Positions 6,963 to 13,593 of a stretch of 17,712 nucleotides of DNA are shown piece after piece. The DNA comes from an uncultured Clostridia bacterium. Lineage in GTDB: Bacteria; Bacillota; Clostridia; Lachnospirales; Lachnospiraceae. Within the stretch, counting starts at the first letter, position 1, and each line of letters opens with the position of its first letter. The translations under genes were made by a program, and so were the position numbers. Location: contig CAMZAI010000031.1 in NCBI GenBank assembly GCA_947304065.1, forward strand, positions 1 through 17,712. The letters run 5' to 3'. The notes beneath the pieces are model-generated. The model was not told where the DNA came from and did not search any database. It saw only the letters and a list, made by a program, of their open reading frames with translations.

Positions 6963-7670
6963 TTACCTGGTATAATCTCGTGCACCGAATATTCCGGTGC
7001 CAACCCTCACATGAGTTGCGCCTTCTTCAACGGCGACCTCAAAATCCCCCGTCATGCCCATGGAAAGCACATTCATAAAAATATTATCGATGTTTTTAGA
7101 AGCTATGTCAACACTTAATTCCCGCATTTGACGAAAATAAGAACGGTTGGTTTCGGGCTCGTCCGTCTCGGGCGCAACGGTCATCAGACCGCATATCCTG
7201 ACATGTTTTAAAGGCGCTATTTTGCGGGCCAGATCCTCGGCGTCCGAAGGCGCTATACCGTACTTTGATTCCTCTCCCGCTATATTGATCTCAAGCAGTA
7301 TATCTGTCACGACTCCGGCCTTTTCAGACTCTTTGTCAATGACCTCGGCCAGCTTCAGACTGTCGACCGAATGGATCATCGCAACCTTCCCCGCAATATA
7401 TTTAACTTTATTAGTCTGGAGATGTCCGATCAGATGCCAGTTAAGCTTCGCGTCGATCACTTCGAGCTTTCCGCAGAGCTCCTGAACCTTATTCTCACCG
7501 AAAGTATCGATACCGCACTCATGTGCTGCTATCACAGCCTCCGCAGGATTCATCTTGCTGACTGCTATCAGCGTGACCTCGCTCCTGTCACGTCCCGAGC
7601 GCTCACACGCCTTCGATATCCTCCCTTCGATAACGGCAAGATTCCTGCCTATCTCTTCTTTAGTAAGCAT
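6963..7670 (-). CDS. yggS: YggS/YlmE/PROSC family PLP-binding protein
   Basis: 235 residues, standard length for this single-domain alanine-racemase-like barrel. Lys39 in TLIAVSKMNP (33-42) is the expected pyridoxal-phosphate lysine. FGENKVQEL (57-65), WHLIGHLQTNK (78-88) and the C-terminal LSMGMTGDFEVAVEEGATHVRVG region (about 203-225, phosphate-binding) are all present. Members have no proven catalytic activity and keep vitamin B6 and amino-acid pools in balance. It lies between the HlyD-like gene (33 nt) and sepF (11 nt). The position next to division genes is conserved in Firmicutes, although no mechanistic reason is established. GAAGGGAGA precedes the ATG at 7670. Confidence 0.94.
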   Translation of the reverse strand: MLTKEEIGRNLAVIEGRISKACERSGRDRSEVTLIAVSKMNPAEAVIAAHECGIDTFGENKVQELCGKLEVIDAKLNWHLIGHLQTNKVKYIAGKVAMIHSVDSLKLAEVIDKESEKAGVVTDILLEINIAGEESKYGIAPSDAEDLARKIAPLKHVRICGLMTVAPETDEPETNRSYFRQMRELSVDIASKNIDNIFMNVLSMGMTGDFEVAVEEGATHVRVGTGIFGARDYTR

Positions 7671-7703
7671 AGGATCATCTCCCTTCAGGCTTCTTATCTC
7701 AGA

Positions 7704-9164
7704 TCAGTAAATGATCTTCCCCTCAACCGCATCCGCCGCGTTCAGCGCGATATGGTCATAGAGCCTCAGCCCGTCCTTTGTATTCTTCTTAACAATCGTG
7801 TATTCATCGTTCGAACGGAGCTTCTCGATCCTTGTAAATACGTAATAGCCCTTATTCACGCAGTACACGCCGTCAAGGAAGTTCACGGTCGCGACTTTCA
7901 CTCTCTCGCCGGTATCCGGATTGCAGAGGATGTCGCCTTCGTTCACCACATTCGTGTCAATGTATGCGTAATATCCGTCCGAATAGTACTTTCTCGTGTA
8001 AATATCATCGTATCCTACAGCTCCCGTGGAAGCGTCGTATATCTCACGCTTTAAAACATATCCGCCTGCCGCTTCATCCGCAGAGAAAACGGTCAAAGGC
8101 ACGATGTAATAGCCCTTCTGCGTAATGGCGGTCTTCGGGATCTTAAGGCCTTCTTCCGTCTCGTAATCGAACTCGATCGAAACGAATCTCGTATCCATAT
8201 AAGCCGACATGTATTCGTTGAGCATGATCTGCGCAAGATAATCCTGGTCCTTGCGAAGGAGCTTCAGCTGTCCCTTTACGGGAGTCAGGCCCCCGTCGAT
8301 ATAAACGGTCACATTGCGCGTCTCAAGATTATTAACGTAAAAGTCCTCGGTAACGAGAGCCACGATCGACCATTCTTCATTATCGCAGATCCTGTATACG
8401 GCATCTCCGGAGGAAATGAGTCCCGCGTTCCTCAACGAATAAGGCTTTACCGAAGAATCCTTGATCATGTCCGCTGTCACGGCGTCCGCCGCGGTACCGC
8501 AGAGGCTGTCAGTCGTATATGAGATAACGCCGGAGCGGTCGGACCTGACCGAATGGAAATCCGAGGAAGAATTGCCCGCCGAAGACAGTCTGTCCATCTC
8601 GGCAAGCGCATTCCTGCTCACATAATCGTAAAGCGTCTCGACCAGAGAAGTTTTGAAACTCTCAGTCCAGGAAAGATCCGCGCCTGTATAGCTCTTCATG
8701 ACGCCCGATATATCCGACTTGATCTTCCTGATCTCATCCGAAGAAAGGCTGATGTCTTCAAAATTCGAATTCAGCGCGGAATAAACATTATTCCCGGAAG
8801 CATCGACCGAGTATACAACACTGCTCTTAGCGCACTTGCGTCCGTTCTGGATATAGTAATTCACATAGCCCGAGTAAGTCGACGAAACCAGCTGCTCATC
8901 CCTTATGCACACAGCGGGATAAGAACGGTCGTAGCTTAAATTCTGTCCCTGCACCTCGTATATCGAAACCTGTTCCTTGGTCGCGTAAATATAGAGGTTT
9001 ATGCACAGATAAATAAATACAAGCAAAAAAACGGCAGCTCCGATATGCTCGGGAGTGATCTTCGATAAGAAGCCCCGCGAGTATTTGTTTCTGCCGGTTC
9101 CCGTAAAACGGCTGCCGTCTATATTAACAATATTGTCGTTTTCCTGATCTCTGTCTCTTCTCAT
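7704..9164 (-). CDS. HlyD-like membrane-anchored protein of the sepF cluster
   Basis: 486 residues. A short polar, basic cytoplasmic N-terminus (1-40) is followed by one membrane helix (about 42-61, IGAAVFLLVFIYLCINLYIY). The rest is extracytoplasmic. After the helix, a barrel-sandwich-like segment (about 80-125, with SSTYSGYVNYYIQNGRKCAK at 94-113) resembles the first lipoyl half of HlyD/RND adaptors. A helical segment (about 130-200) and beta-rich region follow, with a C-terminal HlyD-like beta-barrel (about 255-470). Comparable proteins next to yggS-sepF are familiar from Clostridia, usually named HlyD family efflux adaptor, but no ABC transporter or outer-membrane channel accompanies them. 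A role in division or the envelope is inferred from context. The only possible ATG is 9164; its ribosome binding site is poor (AAAGG 2-3 nt upstream) and abuts a terminator hairpin. Confidence 0.8.
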   Translation of the reverse strand: MRRDRDQENDNIVNIDGSRFTGTGRNKYSRGFLSKITPEHIGAAVFLLVFIYLCINLYIYATKEQVSIYEVQGQNLSYDRSYPAVCIRDEQLVSSTYSGYVNYYIQNGRKCAKSSVVYSVDASGNNVYSALNSNFEDISLSSDEIRKIKSDISGVMKSYTGADLSWTESFKTSLVETLYDYVSRNALAEMDRLSSAGNSSSDFHSVRSDRSGVISYTTDSLCGTAADAVTADMIKDSSVKPYSLRNAGLISSGDAVYRICDNEEWSIVALVTEDFYVNNLETRNVTVYIDGGLTPVKGQLKLLRKDQDYLAQIMLNEYMSAYMDTRFVSIEFDYETEEGLKIPKTAITQKGYYIVPLTVFSADEAAGGYVLKREIYDASTGAVGYDDIYTRKYYSDGYYAYIDTNVVNEGDILCNPDTGERVKVATVNFLDGVYCVNKGYYVFTRIEKLRSNDEYTIVKKNTKDGLRLYDHIALNAADAVEGKIIY

Positions 9165-9169
9165 GGCCT

Positions 9170-9205
9170 TTAAAAATCAGCCCGGCAGGTTTCACCGGGC
9201 TGAGA
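9170..9205 (-). terminator. Intrinsic terminator after the P-loop gene
   Basis: Perfect stem TCAGCCCGG/CCGGGCTGA (9195-9203 with 9177-9185) with a 9-nt loop, then TTTTT on the minus strand (9172-9176). The free energy should be high for this GC-rich stem. It lies 24 nt after the stop of the P-loop gene and its T-run touches the start of the HlyD-like gene (ATG 9164), leaving no promoter space. Confidence 0.85.
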
Positions 9206-9229
9206 TGGATTTTCTAAACTGCTTTAGCT

Positions 9230-9655
9230 TTATAATGAAACGATAACCTTATCCTTGAAGCGGTCGGGTATCTGTGATCCGTCAACGCAGATGCTGATCA
9301 CAAAGTCAATATGGAACTTCGCCGAAATGATCTCAAGCTTATCGAGGATCGGGCCGTAATCAGTATCGGTTCCCTCAACTCCCGAAAGAGCAAGGAAGCT
9401 GTCTAAAAATACCTTCTCAAGGTCATGATCCTGAGAAGCCATACCGCATACAAAACCGAGGAAGGTTTCGGGACTGTCCACGAAATAGTCACGTATGTTG
9501 ATCAAACGAACATTCCTGTTCAGTTCGTACATGTGCTTTGAATTCTTGTCAAGGTAAACTACCGAGCCCTTCGATGCTGAAGCCTCTGTGTTCGCCTTAT
9601 CAAGGAGAATAGGTGTTTTTCCTTTGCCTTTGCTGCCGGCAATAATCTGTATCAT
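9230..9655 (-). CDS. Small conserved P-loop protein of unknown function (often named PilT-like)
   Basis: 141 residues from ATG 9655. This start is chosen because the P-loop begins at once (MIQIIAGSKGKGKT) and AAAGGGG lies about 9 nt upstream. The longer reading to 9706 adds 17 residues that cover the ribosome binding site. Walker A is GSKGKGKT (7-14). No classical Walker B with a neighbouring acidic pair is obvious; FLDSFLAL (about 86-93) or VISICVDGS (about 120-128) might supply the acidic residue. It has no membrane helix or signal peptide. Similar short proteins in Clostridia have been labelled twitching motility protein PilT, but the length and missing PilT Asp/His boxes make that name unsafe. 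It stands alone with its own promoter and terminator between the wall-synthesis block and the division block. Nucleotide binding is probable; the function is unknown. Confidence 0.8.
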   Translation of the reverse strand: MIQIIAGSKGKGKTPILLDKANTEASASKGSVVYLDKNSKHMYELNRNVRLINIRDYFVDSPETFLGFVCGMASQDHDLEKVFLDSFLALSGVEGTDTDYGPILDKLEIISAKFHIDFVISICVDGSQIPDRFKDKVIVSL

Positions 9656-9729
9656 ATGAAATCGCCCCTTTCGGATTGTAATTTCGCAGAACAATGCAAA
9701 CCCCAACTATGTATCACTCTGCATAAATT

Positions 9730-9758
9730 ATTATATACCACGAAACTTTAATAAACAA
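9730..9758 (-). promoter_or_regulatory. Promoter of the small P-loop gene
   Basis: On the minus strand, -35 TTGTTT (9753-9758, matching TTG of the consensus), a 17-nt spacer and a perfect -10 TATAAT (9730-9735) lie about 75 nt before ATG 9655. A TTGACT hexamer a few bases further up is an alternative -35 with a too-long spacer to this -10. Position right after the terminator of the upstream block supports a real promoter. Confidence 0.65.
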
Positions 9759-9772
9759 GTCAAAAGAGGTAA

Positions 9773-9797
9773 AAAATGACCATCTATTTATGGTTCA
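9773..9797 (-). terminator. Intrinsic terminator closing the mre-min-rodA-mgsA-carboxypeptidase block
   Basis: Minus-strand stem TGAACCAT/ATGGTCA (7 bp with one bulged base) around a 6-nt loop that contains the carboxypeptidase stop codon TAG, followed by TTTTTT. The stem is short and AT-rich, so efficiency is uncertain, but the T-run and position are right. Confidence 0.55.
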
Positions 9798-10791
9798 GAC
9801 AAATGGCCAGAAGCAGGTTCATTTCCCTGTAAACGGTGTCCCTGTCCGTCGCTTTGAACAGCTCCGTGATATACCCGTGTCCGTCCGCAGTTTCCGAATA
9901 AACGATCAGACAGTTCTTCGCAGCGATCGTCTCTCCGGTCTTTCCGCACATGACCGTGATGCCTTCGGGTGCGGTCGTAAGACCTCTTGCGTAATAGTTT
10001 GTCGGAACAACTTCATAGTCCCTCACAGTACCGTCGGTACTGTATATCTTCGAGACATGCGAGGATCCGGTCATGATGCCCTTCAGATAGGGATTCTTAA
10101 GGCACTCATTGAAAATAAGATAAATGTCGTAGGCCGTGGTGTAATGATTCACATCCTGCAGACCGTGCGGATTCGTAAAATGCGTACCCGTGGCGCCTAT
10201 CGCAGCCGCCTCGGAATTCATCAGCTTGCAGAAAGCGTCGACGGAACCGCTCACGTGCTCCGCGATCGCTACTGCTGCGTCATTGGCCGAGAACATCAGA
10301 AGGCAGTACATCAGATCTTCCATCGTGATCGTATCGCCCGCTTTGAAGCCGGTCTTCTGCGCTCCCGAGATCTCGATGCCGCAATTGTCCTTCTGGATCG
10401 TTACAATATCCGAAGGTTCGGTATATCTCGCCGCCACATATGCTGTCAAAAGCTTAGTGGTACTTGCAGGATATACCTTCTCAAAGATATTCTTCGAGTA
10501 GATGACCTCTGCCCTGTCCACGTCATAGCAGGCGGCCGATACCGCGGAAATGTCATCAAGCTGCGGGTTCGGTTTCTCTACGCTCGAAAAGCAGATATCC
10601 TGATATAAGAATTTCTGCGAATCGGCGAGTCCCGAGAACGTAAAGCCCGTTTCATAGGCCTCATGCACGGGATGAAGCTTCGCATATCCAGAGGTAAAGT
10701 AAGTCGGATCGACAGTCTGCCGGTCCGACACACAGCCCGCAAGAGCGCACATCAGCGCTAAAACGACAATTATGCTGCAAACACGTTTCAT
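9784..10791 (-). CDS. Lipoprotein D-alanyl-D-alanine carboxypeptidase (peptidase S11, DacA/DacF-like)
   Basis: 335 residues. An N-terminal lipoprotein signal peptide ends in the lipobox LAGC with Cys20, so the mature protein should be a lipid-anchored outer-face enzyme processed by LspA. A polar spacer (about 21-80) leads to the S11 penicillin-binding fold. The three active-site motifs are SxxK S110-T-T-K113, SxN S168-A-N170 and KTG 284-286 (CGKTGET). It would remove the terminal D-Ala from pentapeptide stems and so set cross-linking. It ends shortly after the catalytic domain and lacks the PBP5_C domain and C-terminal amphipathic anchor of DacA, the lipid anchor taking over that task. The ATG at 10791 overlaps the mgsA stop by one base (TGATG), so translation is coupled; GGAGAGAG lies about 13 nt upstream. 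Confidence 0.92.
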   Translation of the reverse strand: MKRVCSIIVVLALMCALAGCVSDRQTVDPTYFTSGYAKLHPVHEAYETGFTFSGLADSQKFLYQDICFSSVEKPNPQLDDISAVSAACYDVDRAEVIYSKNIFEKVYPASTTKLLTAYVAARYTEPSDIVTIQKDNCGIEISGAQKTGFKAGDTITMEDLMYCLLMFSANDAAVAIAEHVSGSVDAFCKLMNSEAAAIGATGTHFTNPHGLQDVNHYTTAYDIYLIFNECLKNPYLKGIMTGSSHVSKIYSTDGTVRDYEVVPTNYYARGLTTAPEGITVMCGKTGETIAAKNCLIVYSETADGHGYITELFKATDRDTVYREMNLLLAICLNHK

Positions 10792-11186
10792 CAGTGATAT
10801 AACTCTCTCCAGTCAAGATCGCCGCGCTCAAGAGCCTTTATCAGAAGCTCAGCGGTGGCAAGATTAGTCGCGATCGGGATATTGTGGGTATCGCAGAGCG
10901 ACACTACATTCGCAATATCGGGCTCGTGGCTCTTGGGATTCAGCGGATCGCGCAGGAAGATCACAAGATCCATCTCATTATGCTCGATCAATGCGCCGAA
11001 CTGCTGCTCTCCGCCCAGATGCCCTGCAAGAAACTTATGCACGGGGAGATTCGTCGCCTCTTCGATCAGCCTTCCGGTCGTTCCGGTGGCGTAAAGCGTA
11101 TGGCGGCTCAAGATCCCGCGGTAAGCGATGCAGAAATTCTGCATCAGTACCTTCTTTGCGTCATGTGCAATAAAACCAACATTCAT
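10791..11186 (-). CDS. mgsA: Methylglyoxal synthase
   Basis: 131 residues from ATG 11186. This start is preferred over ATG 11216 because it matches the family N-terminus (NVGFIAHDAKK) and has GGAGAAGG 6-7 nt upstream. The enzyme turns dihydroxyacetone phosphate into methylglyoxal and phosphate, a bypass when phosphate is short or sugar phosphates pile up. Family motifs present are HDAKK (8-12), LYATGTTGRLI (31-41, phosphate site), GHLGGEQQFGA (55-65), RDPLNPKSHEPD (79-90) and NIPIATNLATAELLI (102-116). The catalytic base Asp71 of the E. coli enzyme aligns with Glu60 here; Asp80 and Asp90 are kept. It lies between rodA (63 nt) and the carboxypeptidase (1-nt overlap), an unusual setting for a glycolytic bypass enzyme and possibly a link between sugar-phosphate state and wall growth (inference). 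Confidence 0.92.
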   Translation of the reverse strand: MNVGFIAHDAKKVLMQNFCIAYRGILSRHTLYATGTTGRLIEEATNLPVHKFLAGHLGGEQQFGALIEHNEMDLVIFLRDPLNPKSHEPDIANVVSLCDTHNIPIATNLATAELLIKALERGDLDWRELYH

Positions 11187-11249
11187 CGTAAACCTTCTCC
11201 ATTCCCCTAATAACATTATATGATCGAAATCAGCCTTGGATCACAGGCG

Positions 11250-12470
11250 TCATTCGAGAAATTCAAATTCATCAACAGGCTTCGGGACATCTTCCTTCGG
11301 CTGCATGCTGATGTTCATCAGCAGTCCTATCGTGACAAGATTTATGAATAACGCCGACAGACCCGAACTCATGAAAGGAAGCGGAATACCCGTATTCGGG
11401 AGCAATGACGTTACAACGCCGATATTGATGAATACCTGTACGCTGATCAGGGCTCCGATGCCCATCGCGAGCATCATACCCAGATAATCCTTCGCTCTCT
11501 TTCCTATCCTGATGATAAGCACGATCATGATGAAATACGTAAGTAATACTGCGATCGCACCTATGAAGCCGAAGCCTTCGCCAACGGCCGTAAATATAAA
11601 GTCACTTTCCTTTACCGGAACGTAATATGTTCCCTTCAGGTTCTCGCCCATAAGGAACTTACCGATCATACCACCTGACTGTATCGCTGACTTCGCGTTG
11701 TTCTGCTGGTACATAAGCTCAGGATGCTCTTCGGGATGCAAAGCCGCAAGCACACGGTTTTGCTGCCACTCGGTCAGCAGCACCTGGAAATCCTGCTGTA
11801 CATACCAGATAAGTCCTATCGCTATCGGCAGCGCTACGGCGACGATCGGGAATATAAACTTGTAAGGCACTCCCGAAACAAATACGAGTACCGCAAAGAT
11901 CATAACCAGACATATCGTAGTCGAAAGGTCGGGCTGCATGAAGATCATCAGCGTGGGAACTCCCATCAGAGCTATCGCAAGCAGAAGCACCCAGATTTTT
12001 TTTATCTTCTTGTAGCAAATATCAAAGTATTTCGCCATGAATATGATCAGCGCGATCTTCGTAACCTCGGATGGCATGAACTCAAATCCCTTGTTATCCA
12101 TACCGGCGGTCGGATCTCCTCCGATCTTTATCCATCTCCTCGCCTGATAATGCGACCATCCGTAGATCGGTAGCGAATTGCTGTAACGGCATATCAGCAG
12201 CAGCGCCATATTGACCAGATACAGTACCACAAACCATTTGGCGATAAAGTGATAATCGATCAGAGATATTACAAGGATAACTCCGAGACCCACAAGCAGT
12301 CCCATTACATGTTTCTGGTAAAGCCTCTCATCCGAGTCCTGAAGTATCTTGATCAGATAAGCTCCCAGGAATCCGAGCAGGTATACCAGAAACAGTACGT
12401 TGAAAGCTGCGTGCTTTAAGCGGTAGGCCTTGAAGTTGAAAATCGATTTTACAAAGTTAATCAAAAACAT
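11250..12470 (-). CDS. rodA: RodA, SEDS-family peptidoglycan glycosyltransferase
   Basis: 406 residues with about ten membrane helices. SEDS landmarks present are ARRWIKIG (110-117) at the start of the first large loop, FMPSEVTKIALI (131-142), MQPDLSTT (178-185), the catalytic-loop motif ESDFIFTAVGEGFGFIG (288-304) with Asp290 as the expected essential acid, and the C-terminal NTGIPLPFMSSGLSAL run (about 366-381). RodA polymerises lipid II into glycan strands for lateral wall growth together with its partner class B PBP, which is encoded four genes upstream. The start at 12470 has only a weak ribosome binding site (CAGG about 9 nt away) and lies 14 nt after the minE stop, so re-initiation from minE is likely. 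It is RodA rather than FtsW because of the mre/mrdA context. Confidence 0.94.
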   Translation of the reverse strand: MFLINFVKSIFNFKAYRLKHAAFNVLFLVYLLGFLGAYLIKILQDSDERLYQKHVMGLLVGLGVILVISLIDYHFIAKWFVVLYLVNMALLLICRYSNSLPIYGWSHYQARRWIKIGGDPTAGMDNKGFEFMPSEVTKIALIIFMAKYFDICYKKIKKIWVLLLAIALMGVPTLMIFMQPDLSTTICLVMIFAVLVFVSGVPYKFIFPIVAVALPIAIGLIWYVQQDFQVLLTEWQQNRVLAALHPEEHPELMYQQNNAKSAIQSGGMIGKFLMGENLKGTYYVPVKESDFIFTAVGEGFGFIGAIAVLLTYFIMIVLIIRIGKRAKDYLGMMLAMGIGALISVQVFINIGVVTSLLPNTGIPLPFMSSGLSALFINLVTIGLLMNISMQPKEDVPKPVDEFEFLE

Positions 12471-12484
12471 CTGTTAAAGCCTGC

Positions 12485-12760
12485 TTATCTTTCGTGGCGC
12501 TTAAGCTCTTTAATGGGAATATTCGCCAAAAGAGTGGGACCTGTAAGCTCACCGTTCTCATTCTTTGTCTGGATATTGATGTCCAGGCCGTCAAGATCGA
12601 TCTCAATATACTTACGCAGAACATCGATAATATCGTTCTTGATCTTCTCCATTATCTCCGGCGAGCATCCTGTCCTGTCGGAAACCAGAGCCAGCTGAAG
12701 TCTGCTTTTCGCTGTATTGCTTGAAGAGGGCTTTTTCTTAAAGAAATCAAATACTGACAT
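12485..12760 (-). CDS. minE: Cell division topological factor MinE
   Basis: 91 residues, typical length. The N-terminal MSVFDFFKKK is the amphipathic membrane-targeting/MinD-binding segment. AKSRLQLALVSDRTGCSPE (17-35) is the conserved anti-MinCD region, and DIIDVLRKYIEIDLDGLDIN (43-62) begins the dimerisation domain. MinE stimulates the MinD ATPase and drives Min oscillation, freeing mid-cell for FtsZ. Its presence in a DivIVA-containing Firmicute is usual for Clostridia but not for Bacillus. GGGGGAGA sits 7 nt before ATG 12760, 15 nt after the minD stop. Confidence 0.95.
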   Translation of the reverse strand: MSVFDFFKKKPSSSNTAKSRLQLALVSDRTGCSPEIMEKIKNDIIDVLRKYIEIDLDGLDINIQTKNENGELTGPTLLANIPIKELKRHER

Positions 12761-12775
12761 AATACGCTCTCCCCC

Positions 12776-13558
12776 TTAATTCTTCTTGAAAAGTCTTGCA
12801 AAGAAGCCCTTCTTTGCGTTGAGATCAAGGAAAGGAACGTCCTCTCCGCAAATTCTGCGGCAGATGTTCATGTAAGCCTGACCTGCAAGTGACTCATCGC
12901 CTACGAGAGGCTCACCGTTGTTCGTGGAAACAACGATCTTCTCGTCGTCGGGAACGATACCGATCAGATCGATCGCAAGGATCTCAACAACATCGTCGCT
13001 CGACATCATGTCGCCGCGGTTTACCATGTCGATCCTTAAGCGGTTAACGATCAGCTCGGTCTTCTTCATCTCGTTGGCCTCGAGAAGGCCGATGATGCGG
13101 TCCGCGTCACGTACGGCCGATACTTCGGGCGTAGTAACTACAAGCGCTCTGTCGGCGCCTGCGATCGCGTTCTTGAAGCCCTGCTCGATACCTGCGGGGC
13201 AGTCCATGATGATATAGTCAAACTCGCCCTTGAGCTGCTCGCAGAGGAGCTTCATCTCTTCGGGAGTTACGGCTGATTTATCCCTGGTCTGGGCTGAAGG
13301 AAGAAGATAAAGATTGGGATATCTCTTATCCTTGATCAAAGCCTGCTTAATGCGGCAGTTTCCTTCTATAACATCTACGAGATTATAAACGATGCGGTTC
13401 TCAAGTCCGAGAACAACATCCAGATTGCGCAGTCCTATATCGGTGTCGATAAGAACAACCTTCTTGTCCAGCTTTGCGAGACCTGTGCCGACATTTGCCG
13501 TGGTGGTGGTCTTGCCTACTCCGCCCTTGCCGGACGTTACAACGATTACTTCACCCAT
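12776..13558 (-). CDS. minD: Septum site-determining ATPase MinD
   Basis: 260 residues. The deviant Walker A KGGVGKTT (11-18) carries the signature Lys11. Switch I DTDIGLRNLDVVLGLENR lies at about 38-55 and Walker B/switch II YIIMDCPAGIEQG at about 115-127. The C-terminal KKGFFARLFKKN (249-260) is the amphipathic membrane-targeting helix. ATP-bound MinD dimerises on the membrane, recruits MinC and is released by MinE. An AGGAGG lies 11 nt before ATG 13558. It sits between minC (35 nt) and minE (15 nt). Confidence 0.96.
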   Translation of the reverse strand: MGEVIVVTSGKGGVGKTTTTANVGTGLAKLDKKVVLIDTDIGLRNLDVVLGLENRIVYNLVDVIEGNCRIKQALIKDKRYPNLYLLPSAQTRDKSAVTPEEMKLLCEQLKGEFDYIIMDCPAGIEQGFKNAIAGADRALVVTTPEVSAVRDADRIIGLLEANEMKKTELIVNRLRIDMVNRGDMMSSDDVVEILAIDLIGIVPDDEKIVVSTNNGEPLVGDESLAGQAYMNICRRICGEDVPFLDLNAKKGFFARLFKKN

Positions 13559-13593
13559 CTTGAATTCTTCCTCCTGTAATAAGTTCCTTTATT

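Noticed and set aside
7371..8054. 227-codon plus-strand open frame across the yggS/HlyD-like junction
   Set aside because: It spans the opposite strand of two supported genes and their spacer, and its product resembles nothing known.
9230..9655. Twitching-motility ATPase PilT
   Set aside because: Only 141 residues, with no Asp or His boxes and no pilus genes nearby; only the Walker A motif supports nucleotide binding.
9656..9706. Longer N-terminus for the small P-loop protein starting at 9706
   Set aside because: The extra 17 residues cover the AAAGGGG ribosome binding site and precede a P-loop that normally begins the protein.
9790..10608. 272-codon open frame on the plus strand, opposite the carboxypeptidase
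   Set aside because: It lies wholly antisense to a gene with intact catalytic motifs, has no family resemblance and an Arg/His/Ile-heavy composition typical of a shadow frame.
11187..11216. Start of mgsA at 11216
   Set aside because: The added ten residues do not fit the family N-terminus and overlap the GGAGAAGG ribosome binding site used by ATG 11186.
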